From NCBI GenBank assembly GCA_015486105.1, contig WFSI01000038.1, forward strand, positions 1 through 40,895: 40,895 bases of DNA, in the 5' to 3' direction. The translations under genes and the position numbers were made by a program. Position 1 is the stretch's first letter, and every line of letters starts with the position of its first letter. Below, one piece after another: positions 18,697 to 28,461 of this stretch. Source of the DNA: Aquificota bacterium (GTDB lineage: Bacteria > Thermosulfidibacterota > Thermosulfidibacteria > Thermosulfidibacterales > B14-G1). Below the pieces are notes generated by a model. The model did no database searches, was not told the origin of the DNA, and saw only the letters and a list, made by a program, of their open reading frames with translations.

Positions 18697-19158
18697 ATGG
18701 CACTGGTGAGATGGGCTCCCGATAGGGAACTTGACAGGTTTAAGAGGGAGATAGACAAGATATTCGAGGACTTCTTCACCCCTGGCCGGTTTCCCACCCT
18801 TTTTGGCAGGGCCAGGGAAGAAGAGTATAGCACCTTTCCTGCTGTGGATGTCTATGACGACAAGGACAATGTTATGGTGAAGGCTGAGGTTCCCGGTTTG
18901 AGGAAGGACGATATAGAGATCCAGATCAAGGGTAGGGACTTGGTCATCAAGGGGGAGAAGAAGAAGGAAGAGGAAATAAAAGACGAAAACTACTACTATG
19001 CTGAGAGGGTGTACGGGGCTTTCTCCAGGGTAGTAAGGTTACCTGTAGATGTGAAGGCTGATCAGGTGAAGGCCAAGTTCAAGAACGGGATTCTGGAGAT
19101 AGTGCTGCCCAAAGTGGAGGAGGCCAAGCCCAAGGAGATCAAGGTAGAAGTAGAATAA
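18697..19158 (+). CDS. Hsp20/alpha-crystallin small heat shock protein
   Basis: [43 protein letters not shown]...[40 protein letters not shown] before ATG 18697. Confidence 0.93.
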   Translation: MALVRWAPDRELDRFKREIDKIFEDFFTPGRFPTLFGRAREEEYSTFPAVDVYDDKDNVMVKAEVPGLRKDDIEIQIKGRDLVIKGEKKKEEEIKDENYYYAERVYGAFSRVVRLPVDVKADQVKAKFKNGILEIVLPKVEEAKPKEIKVEVE

Positions 19159-19165
19159 CGGTACC

Positions 19166-20539
19166 TCAAAGGCCCTGCCTCCTCGTTATGGCTTGGGCTG
19201 CTAAAATGCCAGAAGCGGCGGCTTGTACCAGTCCTCGGCTAACACCTGCCCCATCCCCAGCTACGAATAGGCCGGGGATGGGGGTTTCCATTTCCCAGGT
19301 GATCATGGGTCTCAGGGAGTAAAACTTTACTTCTATCCCGTAGAGGAGGGCATGGCGAGAATTAACCCCTGGCATCACCATATCCATGGCCTCCAGCATT
19401 TCGGTTACGTCTACCAAGTACCTGTAAGGCAAGGCGAAGCTGAGATCTCCCGGTACAGCCTGGGTAAGGGTAGGCTTCACCAGGCCTCTGTCTATTCTTT
19501 CTTGGGTAGAGCGCCTTCCCCTTTTTAGATCTCCCAGTCTTTGAACGATAACGGTGCCTGTCAGGAGGTTTGCTAAGCGGGCCAAATACTCACCGTAGGC
19601 TACAGGAGACTGGAAGGGATGAGTAAAGGTGGTCTTTACCAGAAGAGCGAAATTGGTATTGGGGGAGTGGGAGTCCATGTAGCTGTGGCCGTTGACAGTA
19701 AAGGTGCCCCCTCTGTTCTCCATGACTACCTCTCCGTGGGGGCACATGCAGAAGGTACGGACCTGGTCATCAAAGCTTGGAGCGTTGTAAATAACCTTTA
19801 ATTCATAGGTCAGGGAGGTTACCTCCTCCATGACCTGGGCTGGAACTTCCACCCTTATCCCTACATCCACGGGGTTGGTATGAAAGTCTACCCCTAAGGG
19901 GGAGAGCTGTTCCTTGAGCCAGAGATTCCCTTCTCGCCCCGGAGCCAGGAGAAGGTAACGAGACCTATAGCTTTTTCCTTCCTTTGTAGTGAGTTCTTTT
20001 GTTTCTCCTTGGAAGCTTAGGGAAACCACTTCCTGATTGAAGATCACATTTGCTCGGGCCTTGATATGCTGATAGAGGTTTCTAAGCACTTTCCTGCACC
20101 GATCGGTACCCATAGGTCTGATGGGCACGGGAATGAAGCGTAGCCCCACACGGACGCAACGGTTATCCAATTCCTCTAAGGCCTCGGCATTGGTGCCATA
20201 AACTATCTCAGGAGCACCGAAGGACAGAAAACCCTCATCTACCTCGCGGATAAGGGTTTGGAGGGTATCTTCCCTTATGATTTCCCCCAAGAATCCTCCT
20301 ACCCTGGGAGAAAGGGTGAGCTTGCCATCAGAGAAAGCCCCAGCCCCTCCCCATCCTGAGAGAATGCGACAGGGCTTGCACATTTGGCACTCCAATTTTT
20401 CCTTCATGGGGCATTGCCTCTCTTCCAAGGGAGGACCTTTCTCTATGATAAGGATGTCCTTGATCCCCCTCTTCAAAAGTTCCAAGGCAGCAAAGGTACC
20501 TGCAGGACCTGCCCCTACAATGGCTACTTGGTACTCCAA
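19166..20539 (-). CDS. FAD-dependent dehydrogenase/oxidoreductase (COG2509-like), TTG start
   Basis: N-terminal Rossmann QVAIVGAGPAGTFAALELLKRG; GGAGAFSDGKL; C-terminal PGLFVAGDGAGVSRGLVQAAASGILAA. RBS AGGGAGG upstream of TTG at 20539. Confidence 0.87.
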   Translation of the reverse strand: MEYQVAIVGAGPAGTFAALELLKRGIKDILIIEKGPPLEERQCPMKEKLECQMCKPCRILSGWGGAGAFSDGKLTLSPRVGGFLGEIIREDTLQTLIREVDEGFLSFGAPEIVYGTNAEALEELDNRCVRVGLRFIPVPIRPMGTDRCRKVLRNLYQHIKARANVIFNQEVVSLSFQGETKELTTKEGKSYRSRYLLLAPGREGNLWLKEQLSPLGVDFHTNPVDVGIRVEVPAQVMEEVTSLTYELKVIYNAPSFDDQVRTFCMCPHGEVVMENRGGTFTVNGHSYMDSHSPNTNFALLVKTTFTHPFQSPVAYGEYLARLANLLTGTVIVQRLGDLKRGRRSTQERIDRGLVKPTLTQAVPGDLSFALPYRYLVDVTEMLEAMDMVMPGVNSRHALLYGIEVKFYSLRPMITWEMETPIPGLFVAGDGAGVSRGLVQAAASGILAAQAITRRQGL

Positions 20540-20629
20540 AGTTGCCTCCCTTTTACTCCTATTTTTATAAATGATAATAGATATGGAGGCTTGAGGGAAG
20601 GAGACCAATTTGTGGAAAGGAGGCAGAGT

Positions 20630-21547
20630 ATGGAGTGGAAAGAGGCTCAAAAGGTTAAAGTGAGAATATTAGTTGACAATTACATTGATGTTTTCGAACC
20701 TTCTACAGAGTTGGTGAAGCGTATCACCCCTGGACAGGCCAAGAAGCCCCTTATGGCTGGGCATGGGTATTCCCTCTTTATAGAGGCTGATGGAGAGGCA
20801 GGAGCACGCAACCTTCTGGTGGATTCTTCCCATTCGGATGTGATGCTCCTCCACAACATGGAAGCCTTGAGTATAAAGCCTAGATCAGTAGAGGCTTTTT
20901 TCCTTACCCATGGGCATGTAGACCATTTTGGAGGGATGGTGGGATTTCTCAAAAGTCGAGGAAAGGGCATAGATGTCTACACCCATCCCCAGTCCTTTTT
21001 GCCCAAGCTGGTGGTGACTCCAAGAGGTAAAGTGGGCCCCTGGCAGCTTCCCAGAGGGGAGTTGGAGGCCTTGGGAGCCAGGTTTGTTACCAATAGGAAG
21101 CCTACCGTGGTAAGCCAATACTTTCTCTTGTCCGGAGAGGTACCTCGGGTTGTTTCCTTTGAGAAGCCCTGGCCTGCTGCCCGGATCTTGAAGGATGGGG
21201 AGGAAGAACCTGACACCTTTGCAGATGAGCAGACCTTAGTGATGAAGGTGAAAGGCAGGGGGTTGATAGTGGTTTCGGGCTGCTCCCATCCCGGCATTAT
21301 CAACATGGTAAAGCAGGCCCAGGAGTTAGGGAAAGATAAGGTCTTTGCCGTTATCGGGGGGTTCCATTTGGGGGTGGTGGACCAGGATGGGATAGATGCC
21401 ACTGTGGACGCCTTCGAGGATTTGGGGGTAGAACTGGTAATGCCTTGTCATTGCACGGGCTTTAGGGCCACCCTACGCTTGGCAGAGGTCCTGGGAGACC
21501 GTTTTGCTGTCAACTGCGTGGGCAGCCTGATCGAGATAGGGGTTTGA
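20630..21547 (+). CDS. MBL-fold metallo-hydrolase (RF-APP synthase-like, COG1237)
   Basis: FFLTHGHVDHFGGMVGFL, VSGCSHPGIINMVKQA, VIGGFHLG, MPCHCTG. Confidence 0.85.
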   Translation: MEWKEAQKVKVRILVDNYIDVFEPSTELVKRITPGQAKKPLMAGHGYSLFIEADGEAGARNLLVDSSHSDVMLLHNMEALSIKPRSVEAFFLTHGHVDHFGGMVGFLKSRGKGIDVYTHPQSFLPKLVVTPRGKVGPWQLPRGELEALGARFVTNRKPTVVSQYFLLSGEVPRVVSFEKPWPAARILKDGEEEPDTFADEQTLVMKVKGRGLIVVSGCSHPGIINMVKQAQELGKDKVFAVIGGFHLGVVDQDGIDATVDAFEDLGVELVMPCHCTGFRATLRLAEVLGDRFAVNCVGSLIEIGV

Positions 21548-21553
21548 AGGACC

Positions 21554-22423
21554 ATGGCCATGGAAAGGCCTTTGATAGGCGTGATTGGGGGAAGCGGTCT
21601 TTATGAGATGGAGGGCTTAGAGGTCCTTGAAGAGCTGGATGTGGACACTCCCTTTGGAAAGCCCTCGGACAGGTTTGTCTTGGGGAAGCTGGAGGGCAAG
21701 GTAGTGGCTTTCCTCGCCCGCCATGGGGGGAGGCACGCATATATGCCTTCCGAGGTGAATTACAGGGCCAACATTTTTGGCATGAAGCTCTTGGGGGTCC
21801 AGTGGATTGTTTCCATCAGTGCCGTGGGTTCCATGAAGAAGGAAATCGAGCCTGGACATATGGTAGTGCCTCATCAGTTTATTGACAGGACCCAGGGGAG
21901 GGCTTCTACTTTCTTTGGCCAGGGAATGGTGGTCCATGTTTCCATGGCCGATCCGGTGTGCCCTATTTTGACTGGCATCTTGGTCCAGGAGGCTAAGAGG
22001 GCAGGGGCTACCGTCCATGAAGGGGGAACCTACTTGTGCATGGAGGGTCCCCAGTTTTCCACCAGGGCCGAATCCCACCTCTATAGGAGCTGGGATGTAG
22101 CAGTGATAGGGATGACCAACATGCCTGAGGCCAAGCTTGCCCGGGAGGCAGAGATCTGTTACGCCACTTTGGCTATGTCTACAGATTATGACTGCTGGCA
22201 CCAAGTTCAGGAGGATGTGAACGTGGATATGGTGGTTCAGACCCTCTCCAAAAACGTGGAGAGGGCCAAGGAGATTGTGAAAAGGGTGGTCATCCGGTTG
22301 CCCGTGGAGAGAAACTGCCCCTGCTCCCGGGCATTGGAGAACGCCATCTTTACCCAGCCCCAGGCCATACCCCAAGAGACCTATGACAGGCTTAAGCCCT
22401 TGGTAGGTAAGTACCTGCCCTGA
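21554..22423 (+). CDS. mtnP: S-methyl-5'-thioadenosine phosphorylase
   Basis: [98 protein letters not shown]. Confidence 0.94.
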   Translation: MAMERPLIGVIGGSGLYEMEGLEVLEELDVDTPFGKPSDRFVLGKLEGKVVAFLARHGGRHAYMPSEVNYRANIFGMKLLGVQWIVSISAVGSMKKEIEPGHMVVPHQFIDRTQGRASTFFGQGMVVHVSMADPVCPILTGILVQEAKRAGATVHEGGTYLCMEGPQFSTRAESHLYRSWDVAVIGMTNMPEAKLAREAEICYATLAMSTDYDCWHQVQEDVNVDMVVQTLSKNVERAKEIVKRVVIRLPVERNCPCSRALENAIFTQPQAIPQETYDRLKPLVGKYLP

Positions 22424-22428
22424 CAAGG

Positions 22429-22731
22429 ATGAACCTCCCTGGCGAGTATTATATTGGGGCCTTTTGGGACACGGGTTTCACCATTTCGGCCTTGGGGGAA
22501 CCCAAGAGGGATGTGGTAGTCCTGGTCTTTGGCGACAGTTGGTATGCCTTGGCCTGCGATGGGCAGAGGGGAGAGATGTGGCCAGTGAGACCTGCCAGTG
22601 AATCCCATTTGGCCCAGTTGGCCCATTACTTTTTAGGAGGAACCCTAACGGAAAGGGAAGAGGTGGCGCTCCTCCTCCAGTTTGTGTGGGAGGGGGAATT
22701 CATGCCCCTTCTTTTTACGGAGGAGCCATGA
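22429..22731 (+). CDS. Hypothetical protein, 100 aa
   Basis: Intact ORF in an operon-like context; its stop overlaps the next gene's ATG (ATGA). No family recognised. Confidence 0.6.
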   Translation: MNLPGEYYIGAFWDTGFTISALGEPKRDVVVLVFGDSWYALACDGQRGEMWPVRPASESHLAQLAHYFLGGTLTEREEVALLLQFVWEGEFMPLLFTEEP

Positions 22732-23831
22732 TCTGTGGTGGTTGTGGTAAGGATGTACCCTTTCTCTCGTCCAGATTGGAGTACTGCCTCGATTGCATCA
22801 GGGAAGGCAGGGAAGGGGTTTTGGATAGAGCCCGTATGGTTCATCTCCAGGGGAGAAGGAGATTTAATCTGCCTGGTGATATTCCCCGGGACCCTCAAGG
22901 TGTAGAGTGCTGGCACTGCGGGAACAACTGTTCTATACCCTTGGGTGAGGTGGGATTCTGCGGCACCAAGGCCAATATAGAGGAAAGGCTTATCCATCTG
23001 GTGGGTGATAAGGGAAGAGGAAAGCTCCAGTGGTATCACGATCCTTTGCCCACCAACTGTGTGGCCCATTGGGTCTGTGGGGGCTCCTCTTCTGCTGGGT
23101 ATCCCCAATACAGCTACGCCCCTGAAGCGGAGTATGGTTACAAGAATTTAGCGGTTTTCTACTGCTCCTGCACCTTCCACTGTCTGTTTTGCCAGAACTG
23201 GCGTTACATGGGGGTGAGGACGGAGGAGAAGGAACTGGTGGATGCTGGTGACTTAGCGGCTCAGGCCCAAGAGGATAGTTCCTGCATCTGTTTTTTTGGG
23301 GGTGATCCCTCTTCCCAGATTCTCCATGCCTTGGCCGTGAGCTATGAGGCTTTGAGGTTGGCCCAAGGGAGGATCCTCCGTATCTGCTGGGAGACCAACG
23401 GCAGTATCAGTCGATCCCTTTTAGAGCAGGTTATCCAGCTTTCCCTTGCCACGGGAGGTACCATCAAGTTTGACCTGAAGGCCTGGAATGGCAATCTCCA
23501 TAAGGCCCTCTGCGGTGTGGATAACCAGGCTACCTTTTCCAATTTCCATTATGCGTCCCACTTCATCTCCCAGAGGCCCCAGCTTCCCCTGTTGGTGGCC
23601 AGTACCTTGCTGATTCCAGGGTACGTGGATGCCTGGGAGATTGGAGAAATAGCAGGTTTCATTGCTTCCTGCAGTCCAGATATTCCCTATTCCCTTCTGG
23701 CTTTTCATCCCCAGTATCTCATGGATGATCTCCCGCCTACCCCACATTGGTGGGCTATGGAGTGTTTCCAGGCAGCTCATAATGCTGGGCTTAAAAATGT
23801 TCATTTGGGGAACGTTCATCTCCTATGGTGA
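22728..23831 (+). CDS. Radical SAM protein with N-terminal zinc ribbon (COG1180/AmrS-related)
   Basis: CGGCGKDV...YCLDC zinc ribbon; CWHCGNNCSIPLGEVGFCGTKANIEERL; radical SAM YCSCTFHCLFCQNWRYMG; start at 22728 overlaps the upstream stop. Confidence 0.85.
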   Translation: MICGGCGKDVPFLSSRLEYCLDCIREGREGVLDRARMVHLQGRRRFNLPGDIPRDPQGVECWHCGNNCSIPLGEVGFCGTKANIEERLIHLVGDKGRGKLQWYHDPLPTNCVAHWVCGGSSSAGYPQYSYAPEAEYGYKNLAVFYCSCTFHCLFCQNWRYMGVRTEEKELVDAGDLAAQAQEDSSCICFFGGDPSSQILHALAVSYEALRLAQGRILRICWETNGSISRSLLEQVIQLSLATGGTIKFDLKAWNGNLHKALCGVDNQATFSNFHYASHFISQRPQLPLLVASTLLIPGYVDAWEIGEIAGFIASCSPDIPYSLLAFHPQYLMDDLPPTPHWWAMECFQAAHNAGLKNVHLGNVHLLW

Positions 23832-23936
23832 AAAGGGGGATAGAGGCATCGCTTTGAAGGGAAAGCGAAATCCTGAAACTCTTGAGTGTTGATCCTTTGG
23901 TTTGTATGGTCTAAAGGGAGGGGGGGTGGAAGGGCC

Positions 23937-24569
23937 ATGAGGCGGATCCGGCGTTTATACTATGATCTTTTTTCCAAGATATACGATAGGATTATAGCCC
24001 TTCACTCTGCCGACAGGGCTGGACGGCTGAGGGCGTGGCTCGTGGAGAGGTCGGGCGCTACAGGGGGTACTAAGGTCCTGGATCTCTGTACAGGTACAGG
24101 TTCTGTGGCCATGGAAGCCAGCCGGGTTGTGGGGAGCCATGGTGTAGTGGTGGGTCTGGATTTCTCCCGGGGTATGCTGAAGAAGGCTGAAGGGAAGGCC
24201 CACGGGGTGGAAAACCTATGCTGGATTGAGGCCAGTGCCCCTTTTCTCCCTTTCAAAGAAGGGAGCTTCCATGTGGTGTTATGCTCCCATGCCTTCTATG
24301 AATTGAGGGATTGGGAGAAGATATGGGCCTTAGCCGAGGTGAAAAGGGTGCTTAGGTCAGGGGGGCGGTTTTTGATGATGGAGCATGAGGAGCCTTCCCA
24401 TCCCTTGATAAGGTTTCTGTATAAGGTGCGTTTGGCATCCATGGGTTCCTGGGACTCCGCCCGCTTCATCTCCCGGGAGCTAAGCCTCTTTTCCCGATTT
24501 TTCAAGGATGTCATGAAGGAGAAGAGCCCTACAGGTAACTCTAAGCTCATAGTGGGGATCAGGGGATGA
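23937..24569 (+). CDS. Class I SAM-dependent methyltransferase (UbiE-like)
   Basis: YYDLFSKIYDRI..., VLDLCTGTGSVAMEASRVVGSHGVVVGLDFSRGMLKKA. Confidence 0.85.
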   Translation: MRRIRRLYYDLFSKIYDRIIALHSADRAGRLRAWLVERSGATGGTKVLDLCTGTGSVAMEASRVVGSHGVVVGLDFSRGMLKKAEGKAHGVENLCWIEASAPFLPFKEGSFHVVLCSHAFYELRDWEKIWALAEVKRVLRSGGRFLMMEHEEPSHPLIRFLYKVRLASMGSWDSARFISRELSLFSRFFKDVMKEKSPTGNSKLIVGIRG

Positions 24570-25588
24570 TGGTGGCAACTAAGGGTAAGAAGCAGGGGGC
24601 TAAAGGGGCCATACTAATCTCTATCCTGGGTCTTATCCTCACTGGGGCCGACCTTTTCACCTCCATCCAAGGATGGGAGCTGTGTCCCTATCAAGGATGC
24701 AGGTTGGCCCAGGGTTCTCCCTATGCCCATATACTGGGGGTTTCTCTTTCGGTCGTGGGGTTGGTTTTCTTCTTTGTAGCCCTTGTCCTTTGTGGGTTTT
24801 GGCGAAGGGGGCTTTTTTATTGGTCTTCCTTGGGTTTGGGGGCTTCTATATACTTCTTCTATCTCCAGCGATGGGTCCTGGGCAAGATGTGCTTGGTTTG
24901 TGTAGCGGTAGAGGTGCTGGTTTTCTTCCTCTTCCTCTTTTCCCTTACCAGGGCCTCCCCCTGGTTCATCGTTTCCTTGATACTTCTAGCTTTTCTGGGC
25001 CTTCATAGTGTCTATGCCTGGCAGATAGGTAGGATCAACCCGTGTATGGGACCTTTGGAGAAAAAAATCCTGGATCGATACTACGTTGTAGGGGAAGGGG
25101 AGAGGCGGGCCGTTTTCTTTTTCAGCGTGGGGTGCCCTGCCTGTGCCAAGGCCCTTCCAGTAGTAAAGGACTGGGCTAAAAGAAAAAAAGTGAGGCTTGT
25201 GCTAAGGGAGGTCAAGGTCCACTCGGACACAAAAAAGGCTAAGGTCCTGTTTGCCCTTATAAAGGGTGGTGTAGATCCATTGAAGGCCTTGGAAGAAATG
25301 GAGAAGGGGAAGGGAAAGGGCCTTTCTACCCCTTTGAGTAAAGAAGAGGAGAATGCCTTAATCAGACTTATGGCCTTCAATAAGGCTATGCTAGAGGCCA
25401 TGGGAATGGACGGGGTGCCTGCTCTCATGGTCCAAAGGGAAGGAAAGGCAGAGGTGGTTCAGGGATTGGATGCCATAGAATCCTTGCTGGCTGCCCCCCG
25501 TTTCACCCTTAAAAAAGAGCATAGCTCCGGTCCCAGTGGGCTGGAAACGGATTTTGGGGGCATCTGTACCCCTTCCGGATGTCGCTAA
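24566..25588 (+). CDS. VKOR (vitamin K epoxide reductase) family protein fused to thioredoxin-like domain
   Basis: Loop motif CPYQGCRLAQGSPYAHILGVSLSVVG, redox CLVC in a TM helix (KMCLVCVAVEVL), then thioredoxin-like FFSVGCPACAKALPVV. Confidence 0.83.
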   Translation: MMVATKGKKQGAKGAILISILGLILTGADLFTSIQGWELCPYQGCRLAQGSPYAHILGVSLSVVGLVFFFVALVLCGFWRRGLFYWSSLGLGASIYFFYLQRWVLGKMCLVCVAVEVLVFFLFLFSLTRASPWFIVSLILLAFLGLHSVYAWQIGRINPCMGPLEKKILDRYYVVGEGERRAVFFFSVGCPACAKALPVVKDWAKRKKVRLVLREVKVHSDTKKAKVLFALIKGGVDPLKALEEMEKGKGKGLSTPLSKEEENALIRLMAFNKAMLEAMGMDGVPALMVQREGKAEVVQGLDAIESLLAAPRFTLKKEHSSGPSGLETDFGGICTPSGCR

Positions 25589-25669
25589 TGGGTCCAGGAG
25601 GCTTTTGGTCCTTCCCCAAGGTGATTGAACCTTTCTCTAAGCAATGTTAGAAGGAACCGGGAGGATTTG

Positions 25670-26161
25670 GTGAAGGTACTGTGGGCGCCGTGGAGGATGG
25701 ATTATATCCTCTCCCCTAAAGGGGGAAAGTGCTTTATTTGCGAGGCTGTGAAGGACCCCCAGGACGAGGATGCCTTCGTTCTGTATGTGTCAGAGTGGGG
25801 ACTCGTATTCCTCAATAGATTTCCCTATAATCCTGGGCATATCCTCATAGCCCCCAAGAGCCATGTAGCCTCCATAGGGGATATGACTCCTGAAGAGAGG
25901 GGGGAAACTATGGAGCTCCTCCATCTCTCTTTGAGGGTAGTGAGAGAGGTAATGAACCCTGATGGTTTCAATGTAGGAATGAATCTGGGCAAGATCTCGG
26001 GGGCAGGTTTGGAGGACCATGTTCACCTTCACTTGGTTCCCCGTTGGGGAGGTGATACCAATTTTATGCCCCTTCTGGCCGATGTGAAGGTGGTACCTGA
26101 ACACCTTAAAGAGACCTACAGAAAACTGAGAAAGGCCTTTAAAGAGGCCGCAGGAGGATAA
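25670..26161 (+). CDS. HIT family hydrolase/Ap4A phosphorylase-like
   Basis: VLWAPWRMDYIL, CFICEA, LNRFPYNPGHILIAPKSHVAS, EDHVHLHLVPRWGGDTNFMP. GTG start at 25670 with RBS GGGAGG. Confidence 0.92.
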   Translation: MKVLWAPWRMDYILSPKGGKCFICEAVKDPQDEDAFVLYVSEWGLVFLNRFPYNPGHILIAPKSHVASIGDMTPEERGETMELLHLSLRVVREVMNPDGFNVGMNLGKISGAGLEDHVHLHLVPRWGGDTNFMPLLADVKVVPEHLKETYRKLRKAFKEAAGG

Positions 26162-26162
26162 G

Positions 26163-26579
26163 ATGGTTATTTTCAGATTACTGATAGGCATGATCCTTGT
26201 CTTTTTACTTGTGGCTTTTGCCATTGCCAATATGGGTGGGGTAGCGGTGAGTTTCTATTTTTATCATACCCCCCAGATTCCCCTTTTTGCGGTTATTTTT
26301 CTCTCACTCCTGTTGGGGGTCATAGTGGCCTGGGGACTGGCCGTATCTGAACAGTTGAGATTGAGGGGCCAGGTCCGGTCTAAGGATAAGAAGATCAAGG
26401 AATTGCACAAGGATATAGAAGAGTTGGAGGGGAGGCTTTCCCGCCTTTCCCCTTATCCCCCTGAAGAGGTGGAAGAGCCCATTAAGGTTGCCGAAGGAGA
26501 GGTTTTGACCCCTGAGAAAGAGGTGGAGGAAGCTCCTAAGCCTGCATCGGAAGAGGGGGGTGTAACGGAGGGTGGGTAA
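26163..26579 (+). CDS. LapA domain membrane protein
   Basis: Two TM segments with short loop (FLLVAFAIANMGGVAVSFYFYHTPQIPLFAVIFLSLLLGVIVAWGLAV) and coiled-coil tail. Confidence 0.78.
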   Translation: MVIFRLLIGMILVFLLVAFAIANMGGVAVSFYFYHTPQIPLFAVIFLSLLLGVIVAWGLAVSEQLRLRGQVRSKDKKIKELHKDIEELEGRLSRLSPYPPEEVEEPIKVAEGEVLTPEKEVEEAPKPASEEGGVTEGG

Positions 26580-26631
26580 GGGGAGTCCTGCTCACCTAAC
26601 TTATCTGACTCATCTTTCGTTCTGAAGGGAA

Positions 26632-27501
26632 ATGGGCATGTGGTTTTTCTATGCCTTTCTCGCAGCCTTTTCATGGGCCACTGCCGATCTCTTTTCAAAG
26701 AAGCTGATGAATGAAAGAGGAATGGACGAGTACATCACCCTTTGGGCCCGCTTCGCCTTCGCTGTCCCTTTGCTGGGTGCCTTTCTGCTCGTCCGGGGAA
26801 TACCCTCTGTTGTTTTGTCATTTTGGTGGACTGTTTTAATTTGGCTCCCTGGGGATCTGATAGCCTCTCTCCTTTATATAAAGGCTGTTAAGGGCTACCC
26901 CCTATCCTTGGTGGTGCCCCTTCTCTCTACTGCTCCCCTTTTCATGATCCTCACCTCCATAGTTATTCTGGGAGAGTATCCATCTTATGGAGGGCTGTTA
27001 GGAGTTTTCTTAGTGACCATGGGGGCTTATACTCTGAATCTCCATATGAGGGAGGAGGGGATCTTAGCCCCTTTAAAGGCCCTCTATCAGGTGAAAGGGG
27101 CCCGTTACGCTATCATAGCCGCTTTTATCTTCAGCGTGGATACAGCTATCGGTAAGATTGCCTTACAAGCCTCCAACCCTGCCTTCTTCAGTTTCTTTTA
27201 TTCCTTGGCCATGGCCCTGGGTTTCCTTCCTGTACTCTTCGTCACCAGTGGTAGGCCTCTTAGACTGGGGAGGGATTGGAGGTTTGGTGCTGTTGGTTTT
27301 CTCTTTGCCATGGGGGTTTTCGCCTTTCTTAAGGCTATAGGGGTAGCCAACATTGCCTATGTCTCAGGAGTGGGAAGGTTAAGCATGGTTATTGCGGTGC
27401 TTTATGGCCGTTTTTTCTTTGGAGAGGCCCACCTCCGGCAGCGATTGGCAGGAAGCCTTATCATATTGGTAGGAGTTTTCCTCATCCTCTGGAGGGGATA
27501 A
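26632..27501 (+). CDS. EamA/DMT family transporter
   Basis: Ten-TM-like pattern; FYAFLAAFSWATADLFSKKLM, GEYPSYGGLLGVFLVTMGAY, FGEAHLRQRLAGSLIILVGVFLI. Confidence 0.82.
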   Translation: MGMWFFYAFLAAFSWATADLFSKKLMNERGMDEYITLWARFAFAVPLLGAFLLVRGIPSVVLSFWWTVLIWLPGDLIASLLYIKAVKGYPLSLVVPLLSTAPLFMILTSIVILGEYPSYGGLLGVFLVTMGAYTLNLHMREEGILAPLKALYQVKGARYAIIAAFIFSVDTAIGKIALQASNPAFFSFFYSLAMALGFLPVLFVTSGRPLRLGRDWRFGAVGFLFAMGVFAFLKAIGVANIAYVSGVGRLSMVIAVLYGRFFFGEAHLRQRLAGSLIILVGVFLILWRG

Positions 27502-27543
27502 AGCTGCCAGCCATGAGCTATGAGCCTTTCGTCCTCTTCCATC

Positions 27544-28404
27544 TTATATGGCTCCCCTGGCCATGGCTTCCAAGCGGGCTATCCTCTTTTCGGTGGGGGG
27601 ATGGGTAGAGAAGAGGGATGTCATGCCCTTTCCTCTAAGGGGGCTTACAATGAACATGTGGGCGGTAGCTGGATTGGCTTCCTTCATAGGCCGTTGCTGC
27701 ACCCCTTGCTCCAGTTTCCTCAGGGCATTGGCTAAATAAAGGGGTTGGCCACAGAACCGTCCTCCTCCTTCATCGGCATAGTATTCCCGAGAGCGAGAGA
27801 TAGCCATTTGAACGAGAAATGCGGCTATAGGAGCGATGATGAGAAGTGCAATGGCCCCTATGGCTCCTAAGGGATTGTCGTTATCATCTCCACCGAATCC
27901 TCCAAATATTAGGGCCCATTGGCCTATGCGGGCTATCATGACTATGGCACCTGCTACAGTAGCTGCCACTGTCTGAATGAGGATGTCTCTGTGTTTTACA
28001 TGGGCCAACTCATGGCCCAGGACCCCTTTGAGTTCCTCCCCTGATAAAAGCTGGAGGATTCCCTGGGTTACGGCCACAGCAGCATGGTGGGGATTTCTCC
28101 CTGTGGCAAAGGCATTGGGGGTTTGGGAAGGCACTATGTAGACCTTGGGCATAGGCAGCCCTGCTCTTTGGCAAAGTTCTCGAATGATGGCGTAAAGCTC
28201 TGGGGCTTCCTCTTCCCTTGCCTCTCGAGCCTTATACATGGCCAAGACTATCCTGTCGCTGAACCAGTAGGCCATGAAGTTCATCACCCCTGCAAAGACA
28301 AGGGCTATAACCATGCCCCCTTTCCCTCCTAATGCATCCCCTATCAGGACAAAGAGGGCGGTGAGGACCGATAGCAAAAATAAAGTTCTAAACTGATTCC
28401 CCAT
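27544..28404 (-). CDS. htpX: Zinc metalloprotease HtpX
   Basis: [72 protein letters not shown]. Confidence 0.94.
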   Translation of the reverse strand: MGNQFRTLFLLSVLTALFVLIGDALGGKGGMVIALVFAGVMNFMAYWFSDRIVLAMYKAREAREEEAPELYAIIRELCQRAGLPMPKVYIVPSQTPNAFATGRNPHHAAVAVTQGILQLLSGEELKGVLGHELAHVKHRDILIQTVAATVAGAIVMIARIGQWALIFGGFGGDDNDNPLGAIGAIALLIIAPIAAFLVQMAISRSREYYADEGGGRFCGQPLYLANALRKLEQGVQQRPMKEANPATAHMFIVSPLRGKGMTSLFSTHPPTEKRIARLEAMARGAI

Positions 28405-28461
28405 GCTTTTACCTCCTGATTCCCCGTCTCCCTTAGAAGATTGGCTTTCCTATGCCCCTTG

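Noticed and set aside
21617-22426. 269-aa minus-strand ORF opposite mtnP
   Set aside because: Spans a well-conserved MTAP gene in antisense; no recognisable domain.
23850-23885. Sequence ending CGAAATCCTGAAAC resembling a CRISPR repeat end
   Set aside because: Single occurrence, no second copy or spacer structure.
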